A program made the translations under genes and the position numbers. A stretch of DNA of 64,000 nt, from contig NZ_CP052757.1 in the NCBI RefSeq assembly GCF_009708005.2, positions 62,001 through 126,000 of the forward strand. The letters run 5' to 3'. The notes below the pieces were generated by a model. That model was not told the DNA's origin, did no database searches, and saw only the letters and a list, made by a program, of their open reading frames with translations. Shown one piece after another: positions 7,774-17,004 of the stretch; positions within the stretch are counted from its first letter, which is position 1; each line of letters starts with the position of its first letter. The stretch is from Cellulosimicrobium protaetiae. Its GTDB lineage: Bacteria > Actinomycetota > Actinomycetes > Actinomycetales > Cellulomonadaceae.

Positions 7774-9722
7774 GACCCCTCCACGACGCGCACCTGGTGC
7801 TGGTAGGAGAACGCGAGCGCCTCGGGCTCGACCTCGACGCGCTGCACCGGGTCGCCCCGGTCCCCGGTGATCGGGTCGGCGGCGAAGAGCTTGACGTCCT
7901 CGACCGTCTCGACGCCGTCGACGCGCTGCAGGGCCGCGAACACCTCGCCCGCGTGGATCGCGCGCCCGAACGGCCAGCCCCGCCCGTCGCGCCCGCCGCC
8001 CAGCGGGTCGACGTACGTGTACAGGGCGCGCAGCGCCGCGGCCTCGACGGTCGCCCGGCGTGCCCGCGACCGTGCCGACACGCGGGCCACGACGGTGACG
8101 CCCTGGTACCGGGGCGGCTCGACGACCACCCGGGCCCCGAGCGTCCGGCGGGGTTCCAGGTGCTCGACCACGCGGGCCAGCAGGTCCGGGTCGGGCACGA
8201 GGTCCTCGAACCGGCGCCGCCCGTCGTCGTCCGCAGGCGCCGCCGGGACGACGAGCACCCGCACGCCCTCCGCGACACCCGGGGCGGCGACGCACCGGAC
8301 CCGCGCGAGGCCGGGCGCCGCCACGCGCGTCAGGTGCTCGTAGTCCTCGGCCGTGACGGCGCGGTCCCGCGTGCGCAGGGCCAGCGGGCCGCGGACGCGC
8401 GCCTCGTCGACCGTCTCGGCGTCGACGCCCCCGCGCCCGGCCCGGCGGTTCTCCACCCGGTCGACGAACCCGATGGTCCCGCGCAGCACGCGGATCGCGC
8501 CCGCCGCGACGTTCCCCGCGGGGCCGCCGCCCACCTGGTACCGCGGGACGCGCAGGAGAGCGCCCGCGGGGGGCACGGCGCCGTGCAGGACGAGCGTCCC
8601 GTCCGCGTCCCGGACCGCGGGCGGCAGGCGGACCTCGCCCGCCGTGCGGTCCACGACGAACACCGCGTCCTGCGGCCCCGCCTCGGCGAAGGACCCGGTC
8701 TCGGTCCACGTCTGCCACCCCTCGGCCGTCGCGACCTCCAGCGTCAGGGGGTCCGCGCCGACGACGACGGGCCGGTGGGCGAGCGGGAACGCCTGGCCGG
8801 GGACGCCCTCCGACGTGCCCAGCACCTCGTCGGTCACCGTCTCGGCGTGCACGGCCCCGACGGTCCCGCCGACCGTGAACGCGACGACGTCCTTGACGAC
8901 GGGCGGGGCGCTGTACGCCCGCGCGCCCTCGCCGGGCTCGACGACGCGGCAGCGCAGCCACCCGGCCCGCAGCCCGTCCTCGACCGACGTCGCGTGCGTC
9001 GCGGGGACGTGCAGCACGACGTCGCCCGCCCGGTTCAGCCCGCCCGTCCCGTCCGCGTCGACGTCGCACCGCTCCCAGCGGGAGCCGCCCCACGCCTCCC
9101 ACACGAGCGGTGGCCGCCGCGGGTCGACGCCCACCCCCTGGACGTCGCAGTCGAACCGCAGCGCCACGACGCACCCCGGCGCGGCGTCGTCGAGCCCGAC
9201 GAGGAGCACGTCCCCGACGGCCGGGGTCTCGGCGAACGCGGGGAACCGCTCACCTGACGTCACGGCGTCGGTCCGGCGCCGCACCTCGCCCTTCGCGCCC
9301 CGGGTGCCGAGGTAGGTGCGCTCGCGGGGCGGGATCGTGAGCGTCGCGGTCGTGCGGAACACCACCGCCTCGTCCTGGTCGGTGCGGACCGTCGACACCT
9401 CCGTCCCGGCCGGGACCACGACCGGCTCCGGGCGCGGCGCGGAGAGCCGGAAGACGACGTCCACGGTCGCGGCCGTCGCGGGGTGGAGGGTGACGCCGAT
9501 GAGGTCGAGGAACGCGAGGTACAGCCTGTCCGGCACCCGGTTGAGCCGGTACAGGAGCTGGTCGGTCATGAACGCGAACGTCTCGATGAGCGTCACGCCC
9601 GGGTCCGACACGTTGTGGTCGGTCCACTCGGGGCAGCGGGCCTGCACCATCCGCTTCGCGTCGTCGACGAGGTCCTGGAAGCGGCGGTCGTCGAGGTCGG
9701 GTGAGGGCAGCACGTCAGGCAC
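7770..9722 (-). CDS. eCIS baseplate assembly protein (gpJ-like, Afp11-type)
   Basis: This 650-residue protein begins with LDDRRFQDLVDDAKRMVQ and HNVSDPGVTLIETFAFMTD, the hallmark of putative baseplate assembly proteins of the gpJ/Afp11 family. The C-terminal half contains LALRTRDRAVTAEDYEHL, another conserved signature. It forms the wedge ring that triggers sheath contraction. It starts at a GTG overlapping the gp25 stop by 8 bases. Length agrees with family members. Translation is coupled on both sides, as expected for stoichiometric baseplate assembly. Confidence 0.92.
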   Translation of the reverse strand: MPDVLPSPDLDDRRFQDLVDDAKRMVQARCPEWTDHNVSDPGVTLIETFAFMTDQLLYRLNRVPDRLYLAFLDLIGVTLHPATAATVDVVFRLSAPRPEPVVVPAGTEVSTVRTDQDEAVVFRTTATLTIPPRERTYLGTRGAKGEVRRRTDAVTSGERFPAFAETPAVGDVLLVGLDDAAPGCVVALRFDCDVQGVGVDPRRPPLVWEAWGGSRWERCDVDADGTGGLNRAGDVVLHVPATHATSVEDGLRAGWLRCRVVEPGEGARAYSAPPVVKDVVAFTVGGTVGAVHAETVTDEVLGTSEGVPGQAFPLAHRPVVVGADPLTLEVATAEGWQTWTETGSFAEAGPQDAVFVVDRTAGEVRLPPAVRDADGTLVLHGAVPPAGALLRVPRYQVGGGPAGNVAAGAIRVLRGTIGFVDRVENRRAGRGGVDAETVDEARVRGPLALRTRDRAVTAEDYEHLTRVAAPGLARVRCVAAPGVAEGVRVLVVPAAPADDDGRRRFEDLVPDPDLLARVVEHLEPRRTLGARVVVEPPRYQGVTVVARVSARSRARRATVEAAALRALYTYVDPLGGGRDGRGWPFGRAIHAGEVFAALQRVDGVETVEDVKLFAADPITGDRGDPVQRVEVEPEALAFSYQHQVRVVEGS

Positions 9723-10152
9723 CTCCGGCCGTCGTCCCGGGCGCGACGTCGAGCGGGTGGTCGCGCGGGATGACGTAGAACGGGAACACGAGGTTGCGCG
9801 GGTCGTTCGTGCCGCGCAGCACGTACCGCAGGTCGATGTGGAGCACGCCCTGGTCGGCCTGGTCGAAGTGGACCAGCACGTCGTGCAGCTCGACGCGCGG
9901 CTCCCAGCGGTCGAGCGCGACCCGCACCGCGTACGCGATGTCGCCCGCCGTCCCGGCGTCCGCCGGGGCGAACACGTAGTCGTGGACGGTGCACCCGAAC
10001 TCCGGGCGCATCGGGCGCTCGCCGGGCGCCGTCGCGAGGATCAGCCGGATGCTCTCCTCGATCTCCTGGGTGCGGCGCACGAGCGCGACCCGCCCCGTGC
10101 GGTCGGTGCGCAGCGGGAACCCGATCCCTGCGCCGACGAACTCCTCGCCCAC
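9715..10152 (-). CDS. eCIS baseplate protein gp25-like (Afp9-type)
   Basis: This 145-residue protein has the GPW/gp25 pattern: FVGAGIGFPLRTDRTGRVAL, EIEESIRLILATAPGERPMR, PEFGCTVHDYVFAP, and a long strand-rich C-terminus. In T4 and eCIS particles gp25 proteins connect sheath and baseplate. The start is a GTG at 10152 preceded by a strong purine-rich Shine-Dalgarno sequence (GGAGGAGG). A 47-base gap separates it from the spike gene, the only notable break in this part of the operon. Confidence 0.92.
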   Translation of the reverse strand: MGEEFVGAGIGFPLRTDRTGRVALVRRTQEIEESIRLILATAPGERPMRPEFGCTVHDYVFAPADAGTAGDIAYAVRVALDRWEPRVELHDVLVHFDQADQGVLHIDLRYVLRGTNDPRNLVFPFYVIPRDHPLDVAPGTTAGGA

Positions 10153-10199
10153 GGCTCCTCCTCCCGGTCTGCTGCCCTGTCCGTCCCGCCCTGCGGGCG

Positions 10200-12050
10200 T
10201 CAGTTGATCTTCACGAGCGACCCCTTGACCGTCGTGACGCCCGCGGACGTCACCTCCGCCGTCGCGCTGCCGTCGAGGGTCGCGGTGGCGCCCTTCAGCG
10301 CGAGCTGGGCGTCGGCGCTGATCGCGACCTTCGGTGCCTTGAGCTCGATCGCGCTCGTGCCCTCGAGCGTCACCCGGGTGCCCTTGACCGTGACGTTCCC
10401 CGACGTCGACGTGCAGGTCACGTCCTTCGCGGCGGTGATCTCGACCGTGTCGTCCGCCGCGACCGTCACCGGGCCGGACGACCGGATCTCGACCGCGGCC
10501 TGCGGCTTCTGCACGAGCACGACCTGTTGCTTGCCGTCCTTGTCGGACACGACGAGCCGCACGTCGTCGGGGGTCTCGACGAACTGCACGTGCATCCCCG
10601 TGCGAGAGACGAGCGCGCGCCGCGTCACGGCGCCGTCGCCGTCGCCCACGTACGCCGCGACCCCGGCGGGCGCGGGCGGGCGGTCCTTGCGGTTGAACAG
10701 CCCGCCGAGCACGTACGGCTGGTCGAGGTCGCCCTCGGCGAACGCGACCAGCACCTCGTCCCCGACCTCGGGGAGCACGAACAGGCCGCGGTCCTTGCCC
10801 GCCCCGGGCTGCACGACGCGCGCCCACCACGTCTCGAGGCCGTCGTCGAGCACGGGGAGCTTCACCGTGACCCGCCCCAGCCCGTCGGGGTCCTTCACAC
10901 CCGTCACCACGCCCGGCAGCAGGCCCGGCCACGGGTCCCCCGGGCCGGCGCCGCCCGCGAGCACGCCGTGGGTGGAGCGGTCGGACGCGTCCGAGACGGT
11001 CAGGTAGGTGCGGTATCCCAGGTCGGCCCCGATCTCGTGCCGTACCGCGCTGACGACGTAGCGCCCGTCGAACGGCTCGCCGCACCCGACGAGCGCGATC
11101 GGCCGCCCGACGTCGATCCGCGGGTTCCCGAGCACGGTCGCCTCGATTTCCGCGAAGCCGCTGCCGAGCCGGTCCGCGACCCCCTTCGCCCCCGCGCTCG
11201 CCTGCGCCGCGGTCGCGTACCGCGTGCTCGACACGACGAGCGCGGGCGCCGCGACCTTCGCGGCGAGGTCGCCGGGGGCGACGCCCGGTACCTGCGCCCC
11301 GCGGGCGGCGGCGCCCGCCCGGCCGACCACGGCCTGCTTCTCCTGCCGGTCCCATCCCCGGACCTCGACCCTCGGCACCTGGGAGGCGGCGGAGACCGTG
11401 GCCCGCAGCGCGAGGAGGTTCACGCCCTGCTCGACGACGAACGGGTCGCGCCGTGCGCTCGCGCCCGCCCCGGGCGCGCCGCTCGACTCGGGCGGGAGCC
11501 GGAAGTCGAGGCGCCCCTGCCGCACCCCGACCGTGGCCCCGTAGCGGTCGGCGAGCCGCACCAGCAGGTCCCAGTCGGAGATGTTCGGCTGCCACACGTG
11601 GTCGAGCACCTCCCCCACCGCGTCGACCGTCCCGACCGTGACGCCCGCGTCGCGCGCGACCTTGCGGACCACGTCGGACGGCGAGACGTTGACGAACGTC
11701 GCGGTGCGGCGTCGGCCCACGAGACGGTGCGCCCGGTCGTACCCCCGGACCGTCGTCCGCCGCCCGCCAGGGCCGAGGTCCGCCTCCAGCGACGTGACCT
11801 CGCCGGTGAGGAGCGCCGTCGGGCCGCCCGACCCGGCGAGCTGCACGGACAGGTCGACCGTCGACCCGACCCGGATGCCCGCCTTGTCGAGGACGGTCCC
11901 GTGCTCGTCCGACAGGTCGAGCACGAACACGGACGGGGCGTCGCGGCGCGCGTCGACGACGGCCGCCGTGAGCAGCGGTGCGACGTCCGCGGCGAGCTCG
12001 CGCCCGTCGACCCGGACGACGAGACGCGCGCTGTGCTCCTCACCCGGCAC
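10200..12050 (-). CDS. eCIS spike protein, VgrG-like (Afp8-type)
   Basis: This 616-residue protein has the gp27-like region (domain start LVVRVDGRELAADVAPLL, then DRAHRLVGRRRTATF and WQPNISDWDLLVRLADRYG), a gp5-like OB fold (GVVTGVKDPDGLGRVTVKLP, with EVGDEVLVAFAEGDLDQPYV), and a C-terminal run of short Val/Thr repeats that would form the triple-stranded beta-needle. It caps the tube tip and holds the PAAR cone. The start is a GTG overlapping the LysM gene stop by 11 bases. There is no C-terminal effector extension, so cargo must be carried elsewhere. Confidence 0.93.
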   Translation of the reverse strand: MPGEEHSARLVVRVDGRELAADVAPLLTAAVVDARRDAPSVFVLDLSDEHGTVLDKAGIRVGSTVDLSVQLAGSGGPTALLTGEVTSLEADLGPGGRRTTVRGYDRAHRLVGRRRTATFVNVSPSDVVRKVARDAGVTVGTVDAVGEVLDHVWQPNISDWDLLVRLADRYGATVGVRQGRLDFRLPPESSGAPGAGASARRDPFVVEQGVNLLALRATVSAASQVPRVEVRGWDRQEKQAVVGRAGAAARGAQVPGVAPGDLAAKVAAPALVVSSTRYATAAQASAGAKGVADRLGSGFAEIEATVLGNPRIDVGRPIALVGCGEPFDGRYVVSAVRHEIGADLGYRTYLTVSDASDRSTHGVLAGGAGPGDPWPGLLPGVVTGVKDPDGLGRVTVKLPVLDDGLETWWARVVQPGAGKDRGLFVLPEVGDEVLVAFAEGDLDQPYVLGGLFNRKDRPPAPAGVAAYVGDGDGAVTRRALVSRTGMHVQFVETPDDVRLVVSDKDGKQQVVLVQKPQAAVEIRSSGPVTVAADDTVEITAAKDVTCTSTSGNVTVKGTRVTLEGTSAIELKAPKVAISADAQLALKGATATLDGSATAEVTSAGVTTVKGSLVKIN

Positions 12051-12822
12051 GGCGCACCTCCTGCGCCCGCCGCCCGACCGCGGGGTCGCGCAGGTCCTCC
12101 ACCGACGGCAGCAGCACCCGGTCGCCCGGCCGCAGGCGGAACGGGTCGTCGATGCGGTTGGCCCGCGCGACCGCGCGCCACAGCGCCGGGTCTCCGTACT
12201 CCCCGTATGCGATGCCCGCGAGCGTCTCGCCGTGCACGACGACGTGCTCGCGGTGCGGGACCAGCCCGCCGGACGTCGGGTTCTGCCGCGGCGCCTCGCC
12301 CGCGATCTCCTCCAGCGTCACCGTGCACACGGCCCGGATCGGCAGCCCGCCCGACGTGAAGAGCGTGTACCGGACGTCGACGCTGCTCACGTAGGCGAGG
12401 AACCCCGTGAGGCTCCCCCACCGGAACAGCACCCACGGGGGCGAGTCCTTGTGCTGGTCGTGCGACGCCGACGTGGGGACGCAGCTCGCGAAGAGCTTGT
12501 CCGCGGCCTTGACGACGGCGTCGTCGTGCTCCTGCGACGCGTCGAGGAACATCTCGAGGCTGAGCCGCGACGGCTCGGGGCCCTGGAACTGCGGCGGGCT
12601 CGACCGCCGGTTGCCCGGGTTCGTCGGCCGCGTCCACGAGGCCGCCTTCTGCATCGACAGCTCCGTGGGGTTGAACTGGAACGCGATCCGCCCCAGCTCC
12701 GGACCCGGCTTCGCGAGCGAGCCGTCCTTCGACGGCTCGAACAGCAGCAGGTACGCGTGCTCGAGCTTCGAGCCGGAGCCCGGCCCCCCGGCCGCGGCGT
12801 CGAGACCCACCGGTGCGGTCAT
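12040..12822 (-). CDS. eCIS LysM-containing adaptor (Afp7-type)
   Basis: This 260-residue protein has an N-terminal tube-associated domain (RIAFQFNPTELSMQKAASW is the family signature) and a C-terminal LysM module (HREHVVVHGETLAGIAYGEY to RPGDRVLLPSVEDL, about 190-245). In Afp/PVC-type particles and in phage (gp53-like role) this protein links the last tube ring to the spike and baseplate. The LysM here is structural rather than evidence of peptidoglycan binding. It lies between the second tube gene and the spike gene, the usual place. Confidence 0.92.
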   Translation of the reverse strand: MTAPVGLDAAAGGPGSGSKLEHAYLLLFEPSKDGSLAKPGPELGRIAFQFNPTELSMQKAASWTRPTNPGNRRSSPPQFQGPEPSRLSLEMFLDASQEHDDAVVKAADKLFASCVPTSASHDQHKDSPPWVLFRWGSLTGFLAYVSSVDVRYTLFTSGGLPIRAVCTVTLEEIAGEAPRQNPTSGGLVPHREHVVVHGETLAGIAYGEYGDPALWRAVARANRIDDPFRLRPGDRVLLPSVEDLRDPAVGRRAQEVRRAG

Positions 12823-12829
12823 GGCCGGA

Positions 12830-13282
12830 TCACCCCGCGGCCTTCGGCGGGACGAACCCGTGGTGCGCGATCTCGACGGACTCCACCACGACGTTCGAGT
12901 CCGTCGTCGACAGCGTCGGCCCCGACCACCGCACCGGGACCACGCCCATGAGGCCGAAGCGCGCGACCTCCGTCCCGGACGCCGTCATCGCGTCGATCGT
13001 GGCCGTCCCGAACCGGTAGCCGGACGTCACCATCGTCGTGAACCACTCCCCGATCCGGGCGCTGTCCCGGTTGAGCGGCCGCGTCAGGGTGATGTTCGGA
13101 AACCGCAGACGCGTCGGGAGCTGCCAGACCGACCCGTTGTTCCCGCCCTCCTCCCGCGTCTCGACCGTCACCTCGGCGCCGAGGCCCGAGCAGGAGCTGA
13201 AGAACCCGAGGTTCTTGTCGTCGAGCAGGATCCGGTACCGGATCCCGACGGCGAGCGTGGTCTCGTCGTGGATCGTGCTCAT
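12830..13282 (-). CDS. eCIS inner tube protein 2 (Afp1/5-type)
   Basis: This 150-residue protein is of the phage tail tube fold: VGIRYRILLDDKNLGFFSSC, then SGLGAEVTVETREEGGNNGS, LTRPLNRDSARIGEWF, and a VESVEIAHHGFVP C-terminus. It is a paralogue of the tube protein at 17004-17450 but clearly diverged, so one probably builds the shaft and the other the tube initiator near the spike. Its position directly before the LysM and spike genes favours the initiator. It is coupled by ATGA to the upstream Pro-rich gene. Confidence 0.9.
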   Translation of the reverse strand: MSTIHDETTLAVGIRYRILLDDKNLGFFSSCSGLGAEVTVETREEGGNNGSVWQLPTRLRFPNITLTRPLNRDSARIGEWFTTMVTSGYRFGTATIDAMTASGTEVARFGLMGVVPVRWSGPTLSTTDSNVVVESVEIAHHGFVPPKAAG

Positions 13283-16200
13283 CGCGCCCACCTCCGGTCG
13301 ATGCGCAGGCCCGTCCGCTCGCGGTCGACCAGCACCTCGTGCCGCAGGCGCCGCAGCAGCGGGCCCGTGAGCCGCCGCGCCAGGTCGTCGAGCTCCGGCT
13401 CGCTGAGCGCGCCCCGGGTCGCCGTTGCCGCGCCCGGAGTTCGCGCGGCAGCCGCCGTGACGGAGCCCGTCGCCGCGGCCGACGGCGGCGCGACCGGCAC
13501 CGCGTCGTGCCCGCCGTTCTGCGCACCGTTCTGCGCACCGTTCTGCGCGGCGGTCTGCGCTCCGGTCGCGTGGACGGCCGGGGTGGGCACCTGCACGCCG
13601 GGCTGCGCTCGTCCGGTGCCCGACGCCGCGCCCACGGGGATGCCGATCGCCGCGCCGGGGCCCTGGGCCGGGCGCGGGGACGTCGCCAGCGGGGCGAGCA
13701 GCGGCACGGCCGACGACCCGACGACCGGTGCTGCGACGGGCGGCAGCGGCCCGACCGCGAGCGCCGCCGGTGCCTGGCCGGGGGCGAGAGCCGTGGTCGA
13801 CGTGGCCGAGCCGGACCGGTGCCCCCCGAGTACCGGTCGGAGCCGCTGGGGCGCGCGCCACGCCGCACCGCGGACGGAATCACGCGCCACGACCGGACCC
13901 GCCGCGAGAGCCGTGGCGGAGGTCGCCACCGAAGCCGGCCGCCCCGGCGCCGGTGCCGGACCCAGGACCGCGAGGGACGACACCATGGCCTGAGCCGTGA
14001 CCGTCGCGGGTGGTACCGCGAGAGACGGCGCCACTGCCCGGACCGGAGCCGTCGTGCGCGCCGGGGCCGGGGTCATGTCCGGGTCCGGGGCGGACCGCAC
14101 CGCGACGACGCTGCCGACGGAGGGCGAAGACGCGATCGTCTGCACAGGCACAGGCATGGATGCGGACCGGAGAGCCGTCGGGAGCGCCGCCGCCACCTGC
14201 GCCGTCGCGGGAGCGAGCGCCGTCGCGGGCGGCCCGGCGATCGGGCGGACGGACGCGCCGAACCCTCCCGGCGAACCGGGGTGTTCGGGAGGGCTCGCGA
14301 CGCCGAGGACCGGCGCGACGACACCGGGATCGTCGAGCCCGCTCGCGGAGCCGAGCGTCGGTGCGCCAGCAACGGGCTGGACGAGACCGTCCGGTCCGCC
14401 GAGGGTCGGTGCGGGCGGGCCGGGCAGTCTGCCCGGACTGGACGTCGGTCCGACGGCTCGCGCAACGACGGCCTCGGGTCGGGCAGCGCGCGCGACGGCC
14501 TGGGGTCCGGTGGTTCTCTCGACGGCGGCCCCCGGTCCGGTGTCGAGCGCCCCGAGACGCCCGGGTCGAGTGTCGCGCGGACCGAGGCGCCCGGGTCCGG
14601 CGGCTCGGGAGGTGGCGATGCCGGGGTCGACGGATCGCGAGACGCCGGAACCTGGCCCAGCCCTCCGGGGTGCTGCCGCTCCCGGGAGCGGACCGCGTCC
14701 CGTCGCCGGGGCCGACCCTCCGGCCGGTCGGTCGACCGGTGCGCCCGTGACGGTCGCCCGCGTGCCGAGGGCGCGGCCGGGGTCCGCACCCCCGCGAGAG
14801 CCGCTCGGAGCGTGCCAGGCCGGCGCGCCGTCGTCCGACGGTCCAGGAGCCAGGTGTCGCTGCACCGCGAGGGTCCCCGTGTCCCCGGAGTCGTTCGGCC
14901 CTCCCGCTGCGCTCCGGTCCGCCACAGGGTCGGGACGAGGACCGCTCCCGGTCGAGGACCGGGACTCGACGGCGGACCCGGAGACACGTGCGGCGGCTCC
15001 TTCGTCCTCCGACCGCGCGACCACCGGGAGCGGCCCTGCCGCACCCACCCGACCACCCGGCCCCGACCCAGCCGACACGGACGCCGAAACGGCCTGCCCG
15101 ATCGCCGAGACGTGAGGATCGGCCCCGGAGTGCCCGGAACCCGGGGCCAGAACTCCCCTCTCGGCGCGTGCCACGTGCGGCGTACCGGTCGGGGCGTCCG
15201 ACGGCGTCGGGACGGGGCGTCCCGGAGCTCCGGCGGCGAGGGGCGCGCCGAGGCCGAGCCGACGGGTCGCGGGCGGGGGCGACGACTCGAACGGGGGCGA
15301 GAGCGAAGACGCGGGCGAGTGCGAGGGCGAGGGCGAGGGAGGGCTGACGGGCGAGGGCAGAACGGTCCCCGGGGCCGTCGCTGGGCGGCTCGGGGACGAC
15401 GCGACATCGTCGGTGACGCGCTGGACCAGCGGCGCCGCGATCACCGGGAGGACGGTTCCGCCCTCAGCGCCCGCGGACGGCACCGGGACCGGCCCTGCCC
15501 CTCGAATCGTGCGCTCCGACAGCGGTTCGCTCGGCGGGGTCGCCGCGACCGGTGGAACAGGGTCCGACGGGGAGACGGAGCCCGGCCGCACCGGGACCGA
15601 CGGAACACCCGGGACCGGTACGCCGGCGGACCGAGCGGCGAGCGGCGCGGCGGGCGAGTCGATCCCGGCCGACCGTGCGGGGGCCGGGCCGGTCCCGACG
15701 GAAAGTGCGGAGGCCGCGCCCGTCCCCGTCGATCGCGCGGGTTCTGAGCCCGTCCCGGTGACCGCTGCGGTGCGCGCGACGGTCAGCAGGACCCCGGTCG
15801 CACTCGTCGCCGCGGTCCCCGACGTGCTCCCCGGGGAGACCCGGGGTGCGAGGTCGGGCAGGTTCTCCGGCCGGGCACCGGGGGCGACGGCAGGGACGAC
15901 GCCACCACCGCCGTCGGGCAGTGCCCCGGGCGCCGGGGCGACGGCGCGGGCGACCACGACCGCGCTGCGCACGGGGACGGCTCTCGCCGAGGTGGACGCG
16001 CTCGTGAAGCGGCCCGCGGGTGCTGGGCCCGCCGGGACGGGGAGCCCCGCGACGTCAGGCGCGGCCGGGGTCAGCAACGACAGCTCGTCGGCCGCCGCGA
16101 CGGTGACCCGCTGGACGTGGCGGTGACCGTCGCCGTCGACCACGCCCGCGGGTGCGCGGGGGTCGACCGCGTGGCTCATCGCCCCGAGGAAGCGGGGGCT

Positions 16201-16389
16201 CGTCCACGCGGCGAGGCGCTCCGGGAACGTGCGGGGCGCCGTCGTCAGCGCGATCTCCCCGACCGTGCGCTGCAGGGGCGGGACGAACGCCCAGCCGACG
16301 GGCGGCGTCGTCGTCCCCCGCCCGGGACCCGGCGCGGGCGGCCCGGCCTCGTCCGCGGACGCCCGGCGGCGCTGCCACGGCCAGCGCAC
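13279..16389 (-). CDS. Very long Pro/Ala/Val/Ser-rich eCIS protein of unknown function
   Basis: This 1036-residue protein is mostly low-complexity. The N-terminus is ordered: MRWPWQRRR, then PLQRTVGEIALTTAPRTFPE and FTSPRF-like SPRFLGAMSHAVDP. About 850 residues of Pro, Ala, Val, Gly and Ser follow, with repeated VVARAV and VQRV motifs and a short QNGAQNG repeat. The C-terminal end is conserved-looking (LSEPELDDLARRLTGPLLRR, then a basic tail). Similar long disordered proteins (extensin-like in annotations) occur at this place in actinobacterial eCIS loci. It might set tube length, line the lumen, or escort cargo; the sequence does not say. Coupling to both neighbours and the lack of stops argue for a real gene. 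Confidence 0.8.
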   Translation of the reverse strand: MRWPWQRRRASADEAGPPAPGPGRGTTTPPVGWAFVPPLQRTVGEIALTTAPRTFPERLAAWTSPRFLGAMSHAVDPRAPAGVVDGDGHRHVQRVTVAAADELSLLTPAAPDVAGLPVPAGPAPAGRFTSASTSARAVPVRSAVVVARAVAPAPGALPDGGGGVVPAVAPGARPENLPDLAPRVSPGSTSGTAATSATGVLLTVARTAAVTGTGSEPARSTGTGAASALSVGTGPAPARSAGIDSPAAPLAARSAGVPVPGVPSVPVRPGSVSPSDPVPPVAATPPSEPLSERTIRGAGPVPVPSAGAEGGTVLPVIAAPLVQRVTDDVASSPSRPATAPGTVLPSPVSPPSPSPSHSPASSLSPPFESSPPPATRRLGLGAPLAAGAPGRPVPTPSDAPTGTPHVARAERGVLAPGSGHSGADPHVSAIGQAVSASVSAGSGPGGRVGAAGPLPVVARSEDEGAAARVSGSAVESRSSTGSGPRPDPVADRSAAGGPNDSGDTGTLAVQRHLAPGPSDDGAPAWHAPSGSRGGADPGRALGTRATVTGAPVDRPAGGSAPATGRGPLPGAAAPRRAGPGSGVSRSVDPGIATSRAAGPGRLGPRDTRPGRLGALDTGPGAAVERTTGPQAVARAARPEAVVARAVGPTSSPGRLPGPPAPTLGGPDGLVQPVAGAPTLGSASGLDDPGVVAPVLGVASPPEHPGSPGGFGASVRPIAGPPATALAPATAQVAAALPTALRSASMPVPVQTIASSPSVGSVVAVRSAPDPDMTPAPARTTAPVRAVAPSLAVPPATVTAQAMVSSLAVLGPAPAPGRPASVATSATALAAGPVVARDSVRGAAWRAPQRLRPVLGGHRSGSATSTTALAPGQAPAALAVGPLPPVAAPVVGSSAVPLLAPLATSPRPAQGPGAAIGIPVGAASGTGRAQPGVQVPTPAVHATGAQTAAQNGAQNGAQNGGHDAVPVAPPSAAATGSVTAAAARTPGAATATRGALSEPELDDLARRLTGPLLRRLRHEVLVDRERTGLRIDRRWAR

Positions 16390-16390
16390 G

Positions 16391-16549
16391 TCACCCTCCC
16401 TCGGACAGGCGCGTGTTGATCTTCGCGATCTCCCGCACGTACCGCTGCCGCGCCCCGTGCTCGAGGTCGAGGATGTCGTCGGGCGCCCAGTGGAAGTGGT
16501 AGGCCACGTACGCGATCTCCTCGTACAGCCGGTCGGTCGCGTACGTCAC
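16391..16549 (-). CDS. Small eCIS protein (DUF6760-like)
   Basis: This 52-residue protein has DRLYEEIAYVAYHFHW followed by DDILDLEHGARQRYVREI. This short charged-aromatic pattern recurs in actinobacterial eCIS loci and I believe it matches DUF6760. The resemblance to small tail-assembly (gpG/gpE-like) chaperones is only by size and place. The GTG start at 16549 overlaps the upstream gene's TGA (GTGA), and the next gene's GTG lies one base after the stop. Its position between the tube and Pro-rich genes suggests a structural or chaperone role. Confidence 0.75.
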   Translation of the reverse strand: MTYATDRLYEEIAYVAYHFHWAPDDILDLEHGARQRYVREIAKINTRLSEGG

Positions 16550-17004
16550 GATTCCCCCAGGCGGCCACCGGCGAGGTCGATCGTGAACCGGTGCTCGCAC
16601 TCGGGGCACGTCACCGCGGCCAGCGCGTGCCCCTCCGCGTTGACGCGGCGGTAGAAGTCCTGGAGGAACGCGACGTCGGACGCGAACATGTTCTCCACCA
16701 CGCTGGTCGACACGCTCGACAACGAGCCCAGCGACGTGATGACCCGGCTCAGCAGGACGACGGTGGTGAAGGCCGCGTTCTCCTGGACGCGTGAGTCGTA
16801 CAGCGGCAGGAGCTCGTCCCGCGCCGTCGCGAGCCGCATCGTGCCGCGCGTGTGCCGCACGCCGTCCGCGTCGACGTACCCGCGGGGCAGCTCGAAGTCG
16901 AACTCCGTCCGCAGCGGCTCGGGCCCGACCCGGCCCGGCACACCGCGGCCCTCCTGGTCCCCGCGGTCGCGGTCCAGGGTGTCGAGGGCCGGGCCGCGCT
17001 GCAT
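16546..17004 (-). CDS. eCIS accessory / tail assembly protein with C-terminal Cys motif
   Basis: This 152-residue protein contains TEFDFELPRGYVDADGVRH, then TMRLATARDELLPL, a helical region (LSRVITSLGSLSSVSTSVVE), and near the end VTCPECEHRF, a half zinc-knuckle. The same arrangement is common in eCIS and phage-like tail loci just after the tube gene, where a tail assembly role is assumed. The ATG shares one base with the tube stop (TGATG). I cannot assign a precise role; the single CxxC may bind metal as a dimer. Confidence 0.75.
   Translation of the reverse strand: MQRGPALDTLDRDRGDQEGRGVPGRVGPEPLRTEFDFELPRGYVDADGVRHTRGTMRLATARDELLPLYDSRVQENAAFTTVVLLSRVITSLGSLSSVSTSVVENMFASDVAFLQDFYRRVNAEGHALAAVTCPECEHRFTIDLAGGRLGES

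Noticed and set aside
13339-15747. Antisense open frame of 802 codons opposite the Pro-rich eCIS gene
   Set aside because: Over a third Arg, no motifs, and the minus-strand gene is coupled to its neighbours.
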